Below, piece by piece: positions 24,920 through 33,699 of a stretch of 40,440 nt of DNA. Position numbers and translations under genes: made by a program. Each line of letters starts with the position of its first letter. Position 1 is the stretch's first letter. The notes beneath the pieces are model-generated. The model was not told the DNA's origin and ran no database searches. It saw only the letters and a program-made list of their open reading frames with translations. The stretch spans positions 424 through 40,863 of the forward strand of contig CADCDS010000016.1 in NCBI GenBank assembly GCA_902800215.1, read 5' to 3'. This stretch comes from an uncultured Bacteroidales bacterium (GTDB lineage: Bacteria > Bacteroidota > Bacteroidia > Bacteroidales > Paludibacteraceae).

Positions 24920-26713
24920 ATGAAAGTAGTAGAGCGTTTAGCCGCGTTGCGGCAAGAGATGCGTGAAGCGGGTTTGGCTGCGTACGTAGTACCGGGGAAT
25001 GACCCTCACGCAAGTGAATATATGGCTTCTCACTGGTTTGAGATGCAGTGGATCTCCGGCTTTAACGGCGAATCCGGTACCATGGTCATCACCTTGGACC
25101 ATGCCCTACTGTGGACCGACAGCCGATATTACCTGCAGGCTGGTTTGGAACTCAAAGACTCCACCATCGAACTGATGCGTGAATCCGATGTGGACTGCCC
25201 TAAGATCGTTGACTGGCTTGCTGACAACGTGCAAGGTCTCGTGGGCGTGAATCCCGAGATGTTCTCGGTCAATGATTTTGCCGAATGGAAAGAGAAAATC
25301 GAACTCAAATCCATCGATCTCATCAAGCCGATCTGGACCGAAGGTCGCCCTGCAATCCCTCAAGACAAACTCTATCCATACTCCGCCGATTTTGCAGGAG
25401 AGACCGTAGAAAGCAAGCTGGCAAGAATGCGGGAAATCGTAAATCGAAAATCATCCAATCGCAAATGGGCAATGATCATCAGTGCCCTCGACGAGATTGC
25501 TTGGTTGCTCAACATCCGCGGCAAAGATGTGGAATATAACCCCGTTGTCATCTCTTACGTCGTGCTCGAAGACGATAAATGCACCCTCTTCGTAGATGCG
25601 AATAAAGTGGATTCGCCTGCGCAGAACTACCTCGACTTCAATAACATCGATGTCAAGCCCTACGAAGCGGTATTTGACTATATCCGCAGTCTTAGCGGTG
25701 CCATCCTATACGACGGTGCACGTGTCAACGAGGCGCTGTACGAAGCCATTCCGGAAGGATGCAAGAAGATCGATGCCAAGTCCCCCATCCTCATTGACAA
25801 AGCCAAGAAAAATGCCGTCGAACTGGAAGGAGAACGCATCGCGATGCGCCAAGATGCTGTCGCCCTCACCCGTTTCTTCAAATGGCTCGAAGAAGAAGCC
25901 TTTGCAGACGGTAAGACCCAGACTGAGTGCTCGCTTGCAGACAAACTGCACGAGTTCCGCTCCATGGGAGAGAACTTCACGGATGAGTCCTTCGGCACGA
26001 TCGCAGGCTACCAAGGAAACGGTGCGATCGTCCATTATGCGGCGACACCCGAAAACTGTGCCGTAGTCAAACCCGAAGGAATGTTACTTCTCGACTCCGG
26101 CGGTCAGTACCTCGACGGAACGACGGATATCACCCGCACCGTCTGGCTCGGTGGACGTATCCCGCAGCAAGCGAAACTCGACTATACCTACGTCCTCAAA
26201 GGTCACATCGCGTTAGCCACCGCTCGTTTCCCACGTGGTACACGCGGTAACCAACTCGATGCCTTAGCCAAGCAATACATGTGGGCGGCAGGTATCACCT
26301 ATGGTCACGGAACGGGTCACGGCGTCGGCCATTTCTTAGGCTGCCACGAAGGACCGCAAAACGTACGCACGGATAACAACCCCACCGCACTCGAGATCGG
26401 TCACATTATCTCCGATGAACCGGGTATCTACCGCACCGACAAATGGGGTATCCGCACGGAGAACCTCATTACCGTCATTCCGGCAAAACAGACCAAGGCA
26501 ACCACCACCGAAGATGAGTGGCTCGCCTTCGAAACCCTCACCCTCTGTTTCTACGACACCTCTCTCATCGAACTGTCGCTCATGACGGAAGACGAGATCG
26601 ACTGGCTCAACGCCTACCACGTACGTGTCTATAAAGAAATCTCTCCGCTGCTCAACAACGAAGAGAAATCTTATCTGGCCTACAAATGTGCCGCGATTGA
26701 AGTAGAAAATTAA
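24920..26713 (+). CDS. pepP: Xaa-Pro aminopeptidase P (M24 family)
   Basis: This 597-residue cytosolic metallopeptidase removes an N-terminal residue ahead of proline. It has two creatinase-like N-domains (about 1-300), then the pita-bread catalytic domain with all five metal ligands in view: LLLDSGGQYLDGTTDITRT (two Asp), GHGTGHGVGHFLGCHEGPQ (His), ISDEPGIYR and GIRTENLI (two Glu). The three-domain length fits eukaryote-like APP1 rather than short E. coli PepP. The start is the ATG after the promoter, 35 codons inside the open frame. A degenerate 7-base array lies in the second N-domain (REIVNRKSSNRKW). It ends at a bidirectional terminator. Confidence 0.93.
   Translation: MKVVERLAALRQEMREAGLAAYVVPGNDPHASEYMASHWFEMQWISGFNGESGTMVITLDHALLWTDSRYYLQAGLELKDSTIELMRESDVDCPKIVDWLADNVQGLVGVNPEMFSVNDFAEWKEKIELKSIDLIKPIWTEGRPAIPQDKLYPYSADFAGETVESKLARMREIVNRKSSNRKWAMIISALDEIAWLLNIRGKDVEYNPVVISYVVLEDDKCTLFVDANKVDSPAQNYLDFNNIDVKPYEAVFDYIRSLSGAILYDGARVNEALYEAIPEGCKKIDAKSPILIDKAKKNAVELEGERIAMRQDAVALTRFFKWLEEEAFADGKTQTECSLADKLHEFRSMGENFTDESFGTIAGYQGNGAIVHYAATPENCAVVKPEGMLLLDSGGQYLDGTTDITRTVWLGGRIPQQAKLDYTYVLKGHIALATARFPRGTRGNQLDALAKQYMWAAGITYGHGTGHGVGHFLGCHEGPQNVRTDNNPTALEIGHIISDEPGIYRTDKWGIRTENLITVIPAKQTKATTTEDEWLAFETLTLCFYDTSLIELSLMTEDEIDWLNAYHVRVYKEISPLLNNEEKSYLAYKCAAIEVEN
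25433..25460. repeat. 7-base tandem array, degenerate GAAATCG type, in pepP
   Basis: GAAATCG, TAAATCG, AAAATCA, TCCAATC in register, followed by GCAAATG. It encodes EIVNRKSSNRK in the linker region of the N-domains. Confidence 0.6.
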
Positions 26714-26733
26714 AAAGGCTTTGCGCAAAGCAT

Positions 26734-26770
26734 AAAAAAAGAAGCGACCGTTATGGCCGCTTCTATTTTT
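26734..26770. terminator. Bidirectional intrinsic terminator between pepP and the exported-protein operon
   Basis: A-run 26734-26740, stem GAAGCG-A-CC (26741-26749), loop GTTAT, GG-C-CGCTTC (26755-26763), then TATTTTT. One A/C mismatch lies in the stem. Just before it is a perfect 14-base palindrome GCTTTGCGCAAAGC (26718-26731). Confidence 0.88.
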
Positions 26771-29304
26771 TAGTCCTCTTTCTTCGTAGTGATCAAGGCG
26801 CCTTGCGGGGTGTATAACCGCTCGTCCTTGCGAATATAGAGTTGTCCGTTGAGGAAGAATTTCTCCGCCGGGCGGATGCTCTCCTGAACCGTTTGGATAC
26901 CCGTTGCGACAGGGCTGACCACTTTCAGCGTGAGGATGAAGGTGGAGTCACAACCATGGATCGTCGGATAGATGACCGTCAGCGTCGTGTCGCCAGCCGG
27001 CAGCACACTGAGGTCGATATCCTGCCAAACGACGGACTCACCTTTGGTGATCGTCTGGCTGAAATTCATCTCATACTTATTGGAAGCCAGTACCCACAAC
27101 TCGACGATAGAGTCTCCGCCGAACTGATTCGGGGTGCTCAGAGTCACCGTCAGCGGCGTTTTAGTCGGTCTTGAGTACGGGATGCCGTCATAGAAAGCCA
27201 CTTCACCTCTGCCGCAGATATAGATCGAATCGACGCCGTAGGTAGCCGGTGCTTCGTTCACGGTGAGATGCATCGTATAGACGGAGTCACATCCCATGAC
27301 GGTAGTATAGAGTTTCGTCAGGATCGTATCGCCTACGGGTATGAGACTGAGGTCGAACTCACGCCATACGCCCGGCTGACCCACGTAGATAGTCTGCGCT
27401 TCGTCCTCGAACGCATAGGAAGGATAAACGGTGAGGGTCAACTCATAGATCGAATCCATGCCGTACTGCGATTGCAGCGAGTCGTAGAGGATGAAGGTGC
27501 CCGCCTCATACGTAGGCAGCGTCATCTCGCGCCAAGCCGCCTCTTCGTTCCGGCAAGCCGTGGTAACCTCCTGAAAGAGATAAGGAATAGCGTTCACGGT
27601 CAGCTGCAGCGCATAGACGGAGTCGCAACCGTCGATATTCTTGAGCGAGTCGTACAAGGTGTACTCACCCGGAGTCAAGAAACTATATTCCTTCTCGCGC
27701 CATACGAGCGGCTCGTCCATCGTGATGGTGGTGTCCAGAGCGAAGAGATGACTCGGCAGAACGGTAGCCGTGAAGGTCACAATAGAGTCACCTCCGAAGA
27801 TATTCTTCTCCGCTACCGTGACGTCCTCCTGGATGGCAGCCGTGTACCACTTGCCGGAGAACTCTACCGAGTCTCCGTCGCAGAAGGCCGCCTGATACTC
27901 ACCGTAGGTGGTAGGATTCGGCAGCACCGACAGATGGAGCGTATAAGTAGAGTCACATCCGTAAGCAGAGCTATAAGCCGCTATGAGCGTAGTGTCGCCC
28001 AGCGAAAGGAGACTCAGGTTCACGCCTTGCCATTCGCCCGGTAAGCCGAGATAATGGTTGAAGGACTCCTCCGATGCAAAGAGCGGGTGCACATGCAAAG
28101 TCAGCGTAATCACCGAATCACCGCCATAGACATTCGGAATCGTATCATAATAGAGACGCCCCTCGGTCAAGGCACCGAAATGTTCGTCGTTATACACTTC
28201 GCCCTCGCAGATAAAAGCCTCATAGGTGTTATAAGTCACCGCAGGGAAGATCGTAAAGGTCTTAGCTACGGATTCAGCTGCATTATAGATATTATTTCCG
28301 CTTTGCTCAGCTGTAACGGTCACCTGACCATCGCTGAGGATAGAGAAGACTCCGTCCGCAAAGGTCACAATGCCCTCCGGGCTGAAGGTATAAGTCACCT
28401 CCAGAGAGGAGGAAGCCGTCGCGGGCGCGATGGTCTCATTGGAGAGGATAGTCGTTTTCTCTTGATCCCAAGTAATAGACTGATCGAGTTTACGTCCGGT
28501 ACCGGAAAGGGTAATAGTAGCCGTAGATACGCCATCGGTGAGCGTGATAGCGCCGGTATATGAACCGCTCTCCTTCGGAGTGAAATAAACGGGGAAAGCA
28601 TAGTTAGCGATTTTTCCAAGAGCAGCACCGGATGCAGCGTCAGCTGTTCCGTTCGCCGAGGCGCAGGCATTAGCACCTACCGCATAGACAATCGGATCTA
28701 TACTCTCTGCCGAACCAAGATGGAAGATTTCCGGGTCGGAAGAAGTAACGGTAATATCGCCCGCGGAAAGGAACGAACGGAGATTCACCATATACGGCTC
28801 CGAGATAGAAAGTGCATCCTGCTCGCCGAAATTATAAGAAGCCGAAGTTGTACCGTAATCTCCGGAAACCAGGAGAATATGTTTAGCAAGCGGAATGTCA
28901 ATGTGATAGACATGTACCTTGTGGGTTGGCATTCCTGTACGGTTGAACTTAATCCAGTTAATATCCCTACCTACCGCAAAGGACTCGGTGGTATTGCTTC
29001 CATTCGAGGTGTTTTCCGCGAGTTTGCCTACCTTGGTGGTATTAGTACCTCCATTAGCAGAGGTCAGTACCTCGGTATCAATCTTACGGGCTACACCCAG
29101 CCAGTCAATCCATTCATACCGCCACTTGACATTGAGGGTACCGGTCGTAGGCGCAAAAACACCTCCGGTCTCATAGTCACCCTGGGTATTCATCGTATGC
29201 GTGGCATCGTTATATATCGAATACCAAACGCCGTCGTGGTAAGTCTGCGCAGAGAGTGCGCAGCCTACCAATAACGGCAGTATTGAAAGAATTAAACGTT
29301 TCAC
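26770..29304 (-). CDS. Exported modular protein with four A/B Cys repeats and C-terminal motif
   Basis: This 844-residue protein has an N-terminal signal (1-20; LLVGCALSAQ could be read as a lipobox or as a normal cleavage site). A beta-rich, Ig-like head (20-355) shows no known domain. Then come eight strand-rich segments of two alternating kinds. Kind A carries a Cys near its start (C366, C475, C584, C697) and ends in a GGDSI-like motif; kind B ends in GCDS (C450, C560, C672, C785). Each A/B pair spans about 110 residues. The last 35 residues carry EKFFLNGQLYIRKDERLYTPQG, matching the ends of the two upstream exported proteins. It is last in the TonB-receptor operon. Surface or adhesive function is inferred. 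Confidence 0.75.
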   Translation of the reverse strand: MKRLILSILPLLVGCALSAQTYHDGVWYSIYNDATHTMNTQGDYETGGVFAPTTGTLNVKWRYEWIDWLGVARKIDTEVLTSANGGTNTTKVGKLAENTSNGSNTTESFAVGRDINWIKFNRTGMPTHKVHVYHIDIPLAKHILLVSGDYGTTSASYNFGEQDALSISEPYMVNLRSFLSAGDITVTSSDPEIFHLGSAESIDPIVYAVGANACASANGTADAASGAALGKIANYAFPVYFTPKESGSYTGAITLTDGVSTATITLSGTGRKLDQSITWDQEKTTILSNETIAPATASSSLEVTYTFSPEGIVTFADGVFSILSDGQVTVTAEQSGNNIYNAAESVAKTFTIFPAVTYNTYEAFICEGEVYNDEHFGALTEGRLYYDTIPNVYGGDSVITLTLHVHPLFASEESFNHYLGLPGEWQGVNLSLLSLGDTTLIAAYSSAYGCDSTYTLHLSVLPNPTTYGEYQAAFCDGDSVEFSGKWYTAAIQEDVTVAEKNIFGGDSIVTFTATVLPSHLFALDTTITMDEPLVWREKEYSFLTPGEYTLYDSLKNIDGCDSVYALQLTVNAIPYLFQEVTTACRNEEAAWREMTLPTYEAGTFILYDSLQSQYGMDSIYELTLTVYPSYAFEDEAQTIYVGQPGVWREFDLSLIPVGDTILTKLYTTVMGCDSVYTMHLTVNEAPATYGVDSIYICGRGEVAFYDGIPYSRPTKTPLTVTLSTPNQFGGDSIVELWVLASNKYEMNFSQTITKGESVVWQDIDLSVLPAGDTTLTVIYPTIHGCDSTFILTLKVVSPVATGIQTVQESIRPAEKFFLNGQLYIRKDERLYTPQGALITTKKED

Positions 29305-29318
29305 TATTCTATTGATTT

Positions 29319-30872
29319 TTATTTAACGCGCACGCCGGAAGCATTGTACCATGCGTCGTTGGAGCGGATCAAGAACTGACCATTGATCAGCACCTTCTCA
29401 AAGCGCGCCTCACGGGTTATAGTTTCTTCGATACCCTGTACCTCCGGCTCCTTCGGATCGAGTGAAGTACCCTCTGCATCGGTATCGGTGAAGTCAATAC
29501 GGTACACATTATATTTGCCGAATTGTGCAAAGTCATCAGCCACTACATAAACGAATACACATTTATGAAGCGCATCGTACGCGAAGAACGACTGCGCCGA
29601 AACGCCATCTTCAACACCTTCAAAAATACCGCAGGAGTCACAATAGGTCTCGTTAATCTTATAGGACTCGCCCTCAAAAGTGATAGCCTCCTCGCCGCGG
29701 GTAAGAGAGAGCAGATGGTTGTTATAGATTAGCTCTACATCGTCCAGGAAAACAGAATCCGGATGAGCATTGGTTGAGGTTCCGCCACCTTGCAGTTTGT
29801 TGGTCGTGAAGGTCGTGAGGATATAAGCCGGCTCCTTATCCGAGTTCTCGGTTATATAGCTGAACGGCACGGAGATTCGCTGCCATCCCAAAGAAGCCGT
29901 AGCGGGATAGTTAATAGCGGCCTGAGCCAGTTTGACTTCCGAATAGTCTGCAGCCTCCGGATCCTGATAGCGTGCGTTGGTGGTAATGATCGTGCTCATA
30001 CGTGCTTGATTAGCTTCGTTGGCAGCATCGCGATCGCCGGGAATATATTTTGCCCAGAAGACCATCGAGTCTGGGCGACCTTGGAACGGAGTATTGAAAC
30101 CTACACTATCCGGATCAGAGAAATTATAGTTAGCAGATGCCTCATCTGCCGACATAGACCCTGCATTGATCCGGCCATTCGTGCAGTTTCCATTCGCCTT
30201 CACGCCAAACATCACTTTAGAAGAAAGAAGCACACTATGCGCGCCTTCGGAGCCCGGACGAACCAGCTCAGACTGCTTGAACTGATCAGCATTATTCTTC
30301 ACAAAATCAGCAAAACTTCCGGTAGCCGAAACGAACGAGTGCCAGCCGGCAGGTTCGTTATTAGTCCATGCACCTTCGAAACCGCCGTTCGGCAGCGCGT
30401 AGTTGTTCGAGCGAACCGCATCTCCTGCGAAACAAACGATAATCGGTTCGGGAAGGGTTGTCGGCTCTGCTATCTCCAGGACAATACCTGCTTGACTCGC
30501 CGTAGCCTGCGAAGTGTACGTTTTACCGCCTTCCTCATAGGAAGCCAGAATATTGATGGTCGCACGCAGATTCAGCAAAACTTGCAGATAGAGAGTGGTC
30601 TCCTCGATAGAGAACTGACCGTCCTCCGACATCGTGATATTCGGCAGAACGATACTACCGAGACTTACGCCCATATACTTGAAGTCCGGAAGGACAAAAG
30701 TAAGCGTGTTATCTGTCACGCCCGGAAGGAGATAGACCTCGCTGCCCGGATATTCCTCGGAATCCAGCAACAGAGTGCCGTCATACTTACCGCAGACATC
30801 CATGATAGAGACTGCCATTACTTGTGCCGAGATCATCAGCCCGGCAAAAAGAGTTGTAAAGATTTTTTTCAT
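29319..30872 (-). CDS. Exported calycin-like/PCMD-type protein (517 aa)
   Basis: This exported protein has a signal peptide ending VMA at 20. Residues 21-135 resemble the calycin-like beta-barrel domain found in Bacteroidota surface proteins (EVYLLPGVTDNTLTFVLPDF, LGSIVLPNI). Residues 150-400 resemble the putative carbohydrate-metabolism (PCMD) domain: ALPNGGFEGAWTNNEPAGWHSF, DSMVFWAKYIPG, SVFLDDVELIYN. This head is closely paralogous to that of the next upstream gene. It ends in the shared motif FEKVLINGQFLIRSNDAWYNASG but lacks the A/B repeats. It starts 12 bases after the upstream stop. Ligand unknown; possible roles are glycan binding or surface anchoring. Confidence 0.75.
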   Translation of the reverse strand: MKKIFTTLFAGLMISAQVMAVSIMDVCGKYDGTLLLDSEEYPGSEVYLLPGVTDNTLTFVLPDFKYMGVSLGSIVLPNITMSEDGQFSIEETTLYLQVLLNLRATINILASYEEGGKTYTSQATASQAGIVLEIAEPTTLPEPIIVCFAGDAVRSNNYALPNGGFEGAWTNNEPAGWHSFVSATGSFADFVKNNADQFKQSELVRPGSEGAHSVLLSSKVMFGVKANGNCTNGRINAGSMSADEASANYNFSDPDSVGFNTPFQGRPDSMVFWAKYIPGDRDAANEANQARMSTIITTNARYQDPEAADYSEVKLAQAAINYPATASLGWQRISVPFSYITENSDKEPAYILTTFTTNKLQGGGTSTNAHPDSVFLDDVELIYNNHLLSLTRGEEAITFEGESYKINETYCDSCGIFEGVEDGVSAQSFFAYDALHKCVFVYVVADDFAQFGKYNVYRIDFTDTDAEGTSLDPKEPEVQGIEETITREARFEKVLINGQFLIRSNDAWYNASGVRVK

Positions 30873-30884
30873 TGTTGTAATAAT

Positions 30885-33695
30885 TTATTTAATTTTTTTA
30901 CCTAAAACATCATATATATGTTCATCCTTGCGGATGATATAGAGTTTTCCGTTATACAGCACTTTGCGGGCTACGCGTGGGTCTGCATTCGCATTCTGAA
31001 CACCTGTGCTGATGGGCTCGGGAATGACGGTGAGGTACAGAACTCTGGTGGAGTCACAGAAATCATCCGACCAATACTCCGCCTTCAGCGTCACAGAGCT
31101 AATCGGGAACTGGCTGAGGTCATAATACTCCCACTGGATCTCCTCGCCAACAACGATGGTCAACTCTTCCTCAATGAAGTACGAAGGGAAGACCGTAATG
31201 GTTACGTGGACAATAGAGTCTCCGCTGTAGATATTCTTCTCCGAGATACGTACATCGCCGTCAAACGACTCTCTGTACTCCACTCCATCGAAGAGGATAA
31301 ACTCACCCTCGCAACACTCCGCAGAGAAACTGCCGTACGTGATAGGAATGTCGGATACATGCAAACGTAGCATGTAAATAGAGTCGCAACCGTACTGAGT
31401 GGTCAGCGAGTCGTAGATCAAATACGGCTCTTCGCGTTTGGGCAGGTCTTGGATGGTCTTGCCGCGCCATTCCAGACTGGCTTCGTTAACGTATTTCTCC
31501 TCGGTGAACAGATAGATGGGGTGAACCCTCAGCGTCAGCTGATAGACGGAGTCTTGTCCATACATCGACAGGAGCGAATCATAGAGTACGTATGTACCTT
31601 CTGCAACGGTAGGCAGCGCTTTTTGGTGCCATTCTGCCTCTTCGTTGACACATGCGCTCATTGTCTCTTCGAACCAGTAGCCGATTGATTGAACACTCAG
31701 CGTCAGCGTATAGACGGAGTCGCAACCGGCCTTAGTCTGCAGCGAATCAGCAAAGGTATATACACCCGGCGTGAGACCTTGATAGGTCTTCTCGCGCCAT
31801 ACATACGACTCGTTCATCTTCATCGTTGCTTCTTCCGGGAAGGTATAAACCGGCAACACATGCAACGTCAGCCGATAGACAGAGTCCATATCATACTGCG
31901 ATTTCAGCGAGTCATAAATAATGAACGTACCTACCTCATTGGTATTCAGCGTTTTGAGACGCCAAGTAGCCTCTTCGTTTTGGCAAGCGCTGGTGCTTTC
32001 CTCCATCAGATAGGGAATCGCCTCCACGTTCAGCGTCAGCGTATAAACGGAGTCACAACCGGCTTTGGTTTGCAGCGAGTCTGCAAAGGTATATACGCCC
32101 GGTGTGAGGTCCTGATAAGTCTTCTCGCGCCATACATACAACTCGTTCATCTTCGTCGTTGCTTCAGCAGGGAAAGCGTAGGTCGGCAACACACTCAGCG
32201 TCAGCGTGATAATCGAGTCACCGCCTTTCGAATTCGGGATTCGGGTAGTATAAGAACCCGCCTCGGTTAAGTTCGTAAAGAGGTTATCTGAATAAGGCTC
32301 GTTAGCGCAGGTCGAGGCAGCATAAGCATACTCGGTATCGCGAACCGGCTCTGCCATCTGAAGCGTATAGACGGAGTATTCCTTTGCCTGCGAATAACTA
32401 TCTGCTACTACATAAACAAGTACCTGATTGTGCTCCTCATCAAAGCCGATAAAGGATTTCGCCGCCTTACCATTCGTCGTAGCCGTAAAAGTATAGTCGC
32501 TATCGCTGAACTCCACAGATGTATTGGCGTGACCATTCGAGAACGAAATCTGCTGATTACCCATCTTGAACGTCGACAATGCGTGGTTATAGATGATCTC
32601 CGCATCGTCCAGATAAACGACATCAGGGCTATTTTTGGATGCATTACCGCCGCCCGGAGTGGCATTGGAAGAGAAAGTAACCAAGATATAGGCCGCTGTC
32701 TTAGGATCTAACGAAGTATAAACGAACGGTGTAGAGAGGCGCTGCCAACCCTTCGAACTGGTGGCGGAATAGTTAATCTCTGCGTTACCCACCTTGACCG
32801 ATCCATATGAACCGGTCTCTGGATCTTGGTAGCGTGCATTCTGCGTAATGACCGCATTGGCACGAGCCTTATTGGAATTATCCGTAACGCTTCCTCCGCC
32901 AGGGATATATTTTGCCCAGAATACCATCGAATCCGGCTGACCGACAAACTTCGTATTATAACCATTATTGCCCGGATCCGAGAAGTTGTAGTTGCCATTC
33001 GCATCTGTAGCGGTAGTGGATCCTGCATTGATCTGACCATTCGTACAGTTACCATTACCTTTCGCGCCTAAGGTAATTTTTGTCTGAATCTTCACGCTGT
33101 GAGAGCCTGTAGTTCCGGGACGAACGTCCGTGCTCTGTGAGAACTGTCCTGTGCCACTCACGAAACCAGCAAAACTACCCGTAGCCGAAGGAAACGAGTG
33201 CCATCCGGTAGGCTCGTTATTGCTCCATCCGCCCTCAAAACCACCATTGTTAAGCGCATAATTGCGGTCGGTCACCTTGTTTCCGTTAAAAAGCACCGGA
33301 ATCGGTTCCGGAAGACCGGCTTCAATAGAAAGCGTCACGTTCGCAATTGTCCCGGAGATCTGACTGCCGTTTACCATCGACACCTCCGCATGCTCATTGA
33401 TGGCTTTAATATACAAAGGACGGTTATTCAGCGTCAACTGACCACCCCCGTTCATCGGGATATTCACCAGTACGATGTCACCCAACGGAACTCCGCTAAA
33501 TTGAAAATTCGGCAGCACAAACGTGATCGTGTTAGCCGTTACACCCGGCAGGATATACACCTCTTCATTCGGATAATCGTCCCCGCCGATATTCAGCGTC
33601 CCTTGGTACACACCCGATGCGTCATTCACCGACACCGCCATCGCCGATACCGCCAACACACACGCCATTATAATTGTAGTAAAAATCTTTTTCAT
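30885..33695 (-). CDS. Exported calycin-like/PCMD protein with four A/B Cys repeats (936 aa)
   Basis: The signal peptide ends at about residue 20. Residues 21-440 are the calycin-like plus PCMD-like head also seen in the 517-residue neighbour (LPNFQFSGVPLGDIVLVNIPM, NNGGFEGGWSNNEPTGWHSF). Residues 455-890 are four A/B pairs: A-type Cys at 463, 571, 682 and 794 (with an extra Cys at 795), B-type Cys at 547, 658, 770 and 880. Pair lengths are 108-112 residues, the same as in the 844-residue protein. It ends in RKVLYNGKLYIIRKDEHIYDVLG. Two of the B-type units are almost identical at DNA level. It starts four bases after the TonB-receptor stop, so it depends on that transcript. Confidence 0.75.
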   Translation of the reverse strand: MKKIFTTIIMACVLAVSAMAVSVNDASGVYQGTLNIGGDDYPNEEVYILPGVTANTITFVLPNFQFSGVPLGDIVLVNIPMNGGGQLTLNNRPLYIKAINEHAEVSMVNGSQISGTIANVTLSIEAGLPEPIPVLFNGNKVTDRNYALNNGGFEGGWSNNEPTGWHSFPSATGSFAGFVSGTGQFSQSTDVRPGTTGSHSVKIQTKITLGAKGNGNCTNGQINAGSTTATDANGNYNFSDPGNNGYNTKFVGQPDSMVFWAKYIPGGGSVTDNSNKARANAVITQNARYQDPETGSYGSVKVGNAEINYSATSSKGWQRLSTPFVYTSLDPKTAAYILVTFSSNATPGGGNASKNSPDVVYLDDAEIIYNHALSTFKMGNQQISFSNGHANTSVEFSDSDYTFTATTNGKAAKSFIGFDEEHNQVLVYVVADSYSQAKEYSVYTLQMAEPVRDTEYAYAASTCANEPYSDNLFTNLTEAGSYTTRIPNSKGGDSIITLTLSVLPTYAFPAEATTKMNELYVWREKTYQDLTPGVYTFADSLQTKAGCDSVYTLTLNVEAIPYLMEESTSACQNEEATWRLKTLNTNEVGTFIIYDSLKSQYDMDSVYRLTLHVLPVYTFPEEATMKMNESYVWREKTYQGLTPGVYTFADSLQTKAGCDSVYTLTLSVQSIGYWFEETMSACVNEEAEWHQKALPTVAEGTYVLYDSLLSMYGQDSVYQLTLRVHPIYLFTEEKYVNEASLEWRGKTIQDLPKREEPYLIYDSLTTQYGCDSIYMLRLHVSDIPITYGSFSAECCEGEFILFDGVEYRESFDGDVRISEKNIYSGDSIVHVTITVFPSYFIEEELTIVVGEEIQWEYYDLSQFPISSVTLKAEYWSDDFCDSTRVLYLTVIPEPISTGVQNANADPRVARKVLYNGKLYIIRKDEHIYDVLGKKIK
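31698..32193. repeat. Near-identical DNA repeat, two copies 333 bases apart
   Basis: 31698-31860 and 32031-32193 are near-identical over at least 135 bases. They encode two B-type segments (SYVWREKTYQGLTPG and LYVWREKTYQDLTPG, each then ADSLQTKAGCDS). The offset of 111 codons equals one A/B pair, showing recent in-frame duplication. Confidence 0.85.
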
Positions 33696-33699
33696 ATAC

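Noticed and set aside
27268-28044. Open frame of 258 codons on the plus strand
   Set aside because: Antisense to the A/B repeat region; its own repetitive look only mirrors the repeats of the real gene.
29790-30905. Open frame of 371 codons on the plus strand
   Set aside because: Antisense to the 517-residue exported protein, which has a signal peptide, paralogous head and conserved tail. The antisense protein is Arg/His/Ile-rich and has no recognisable fold.
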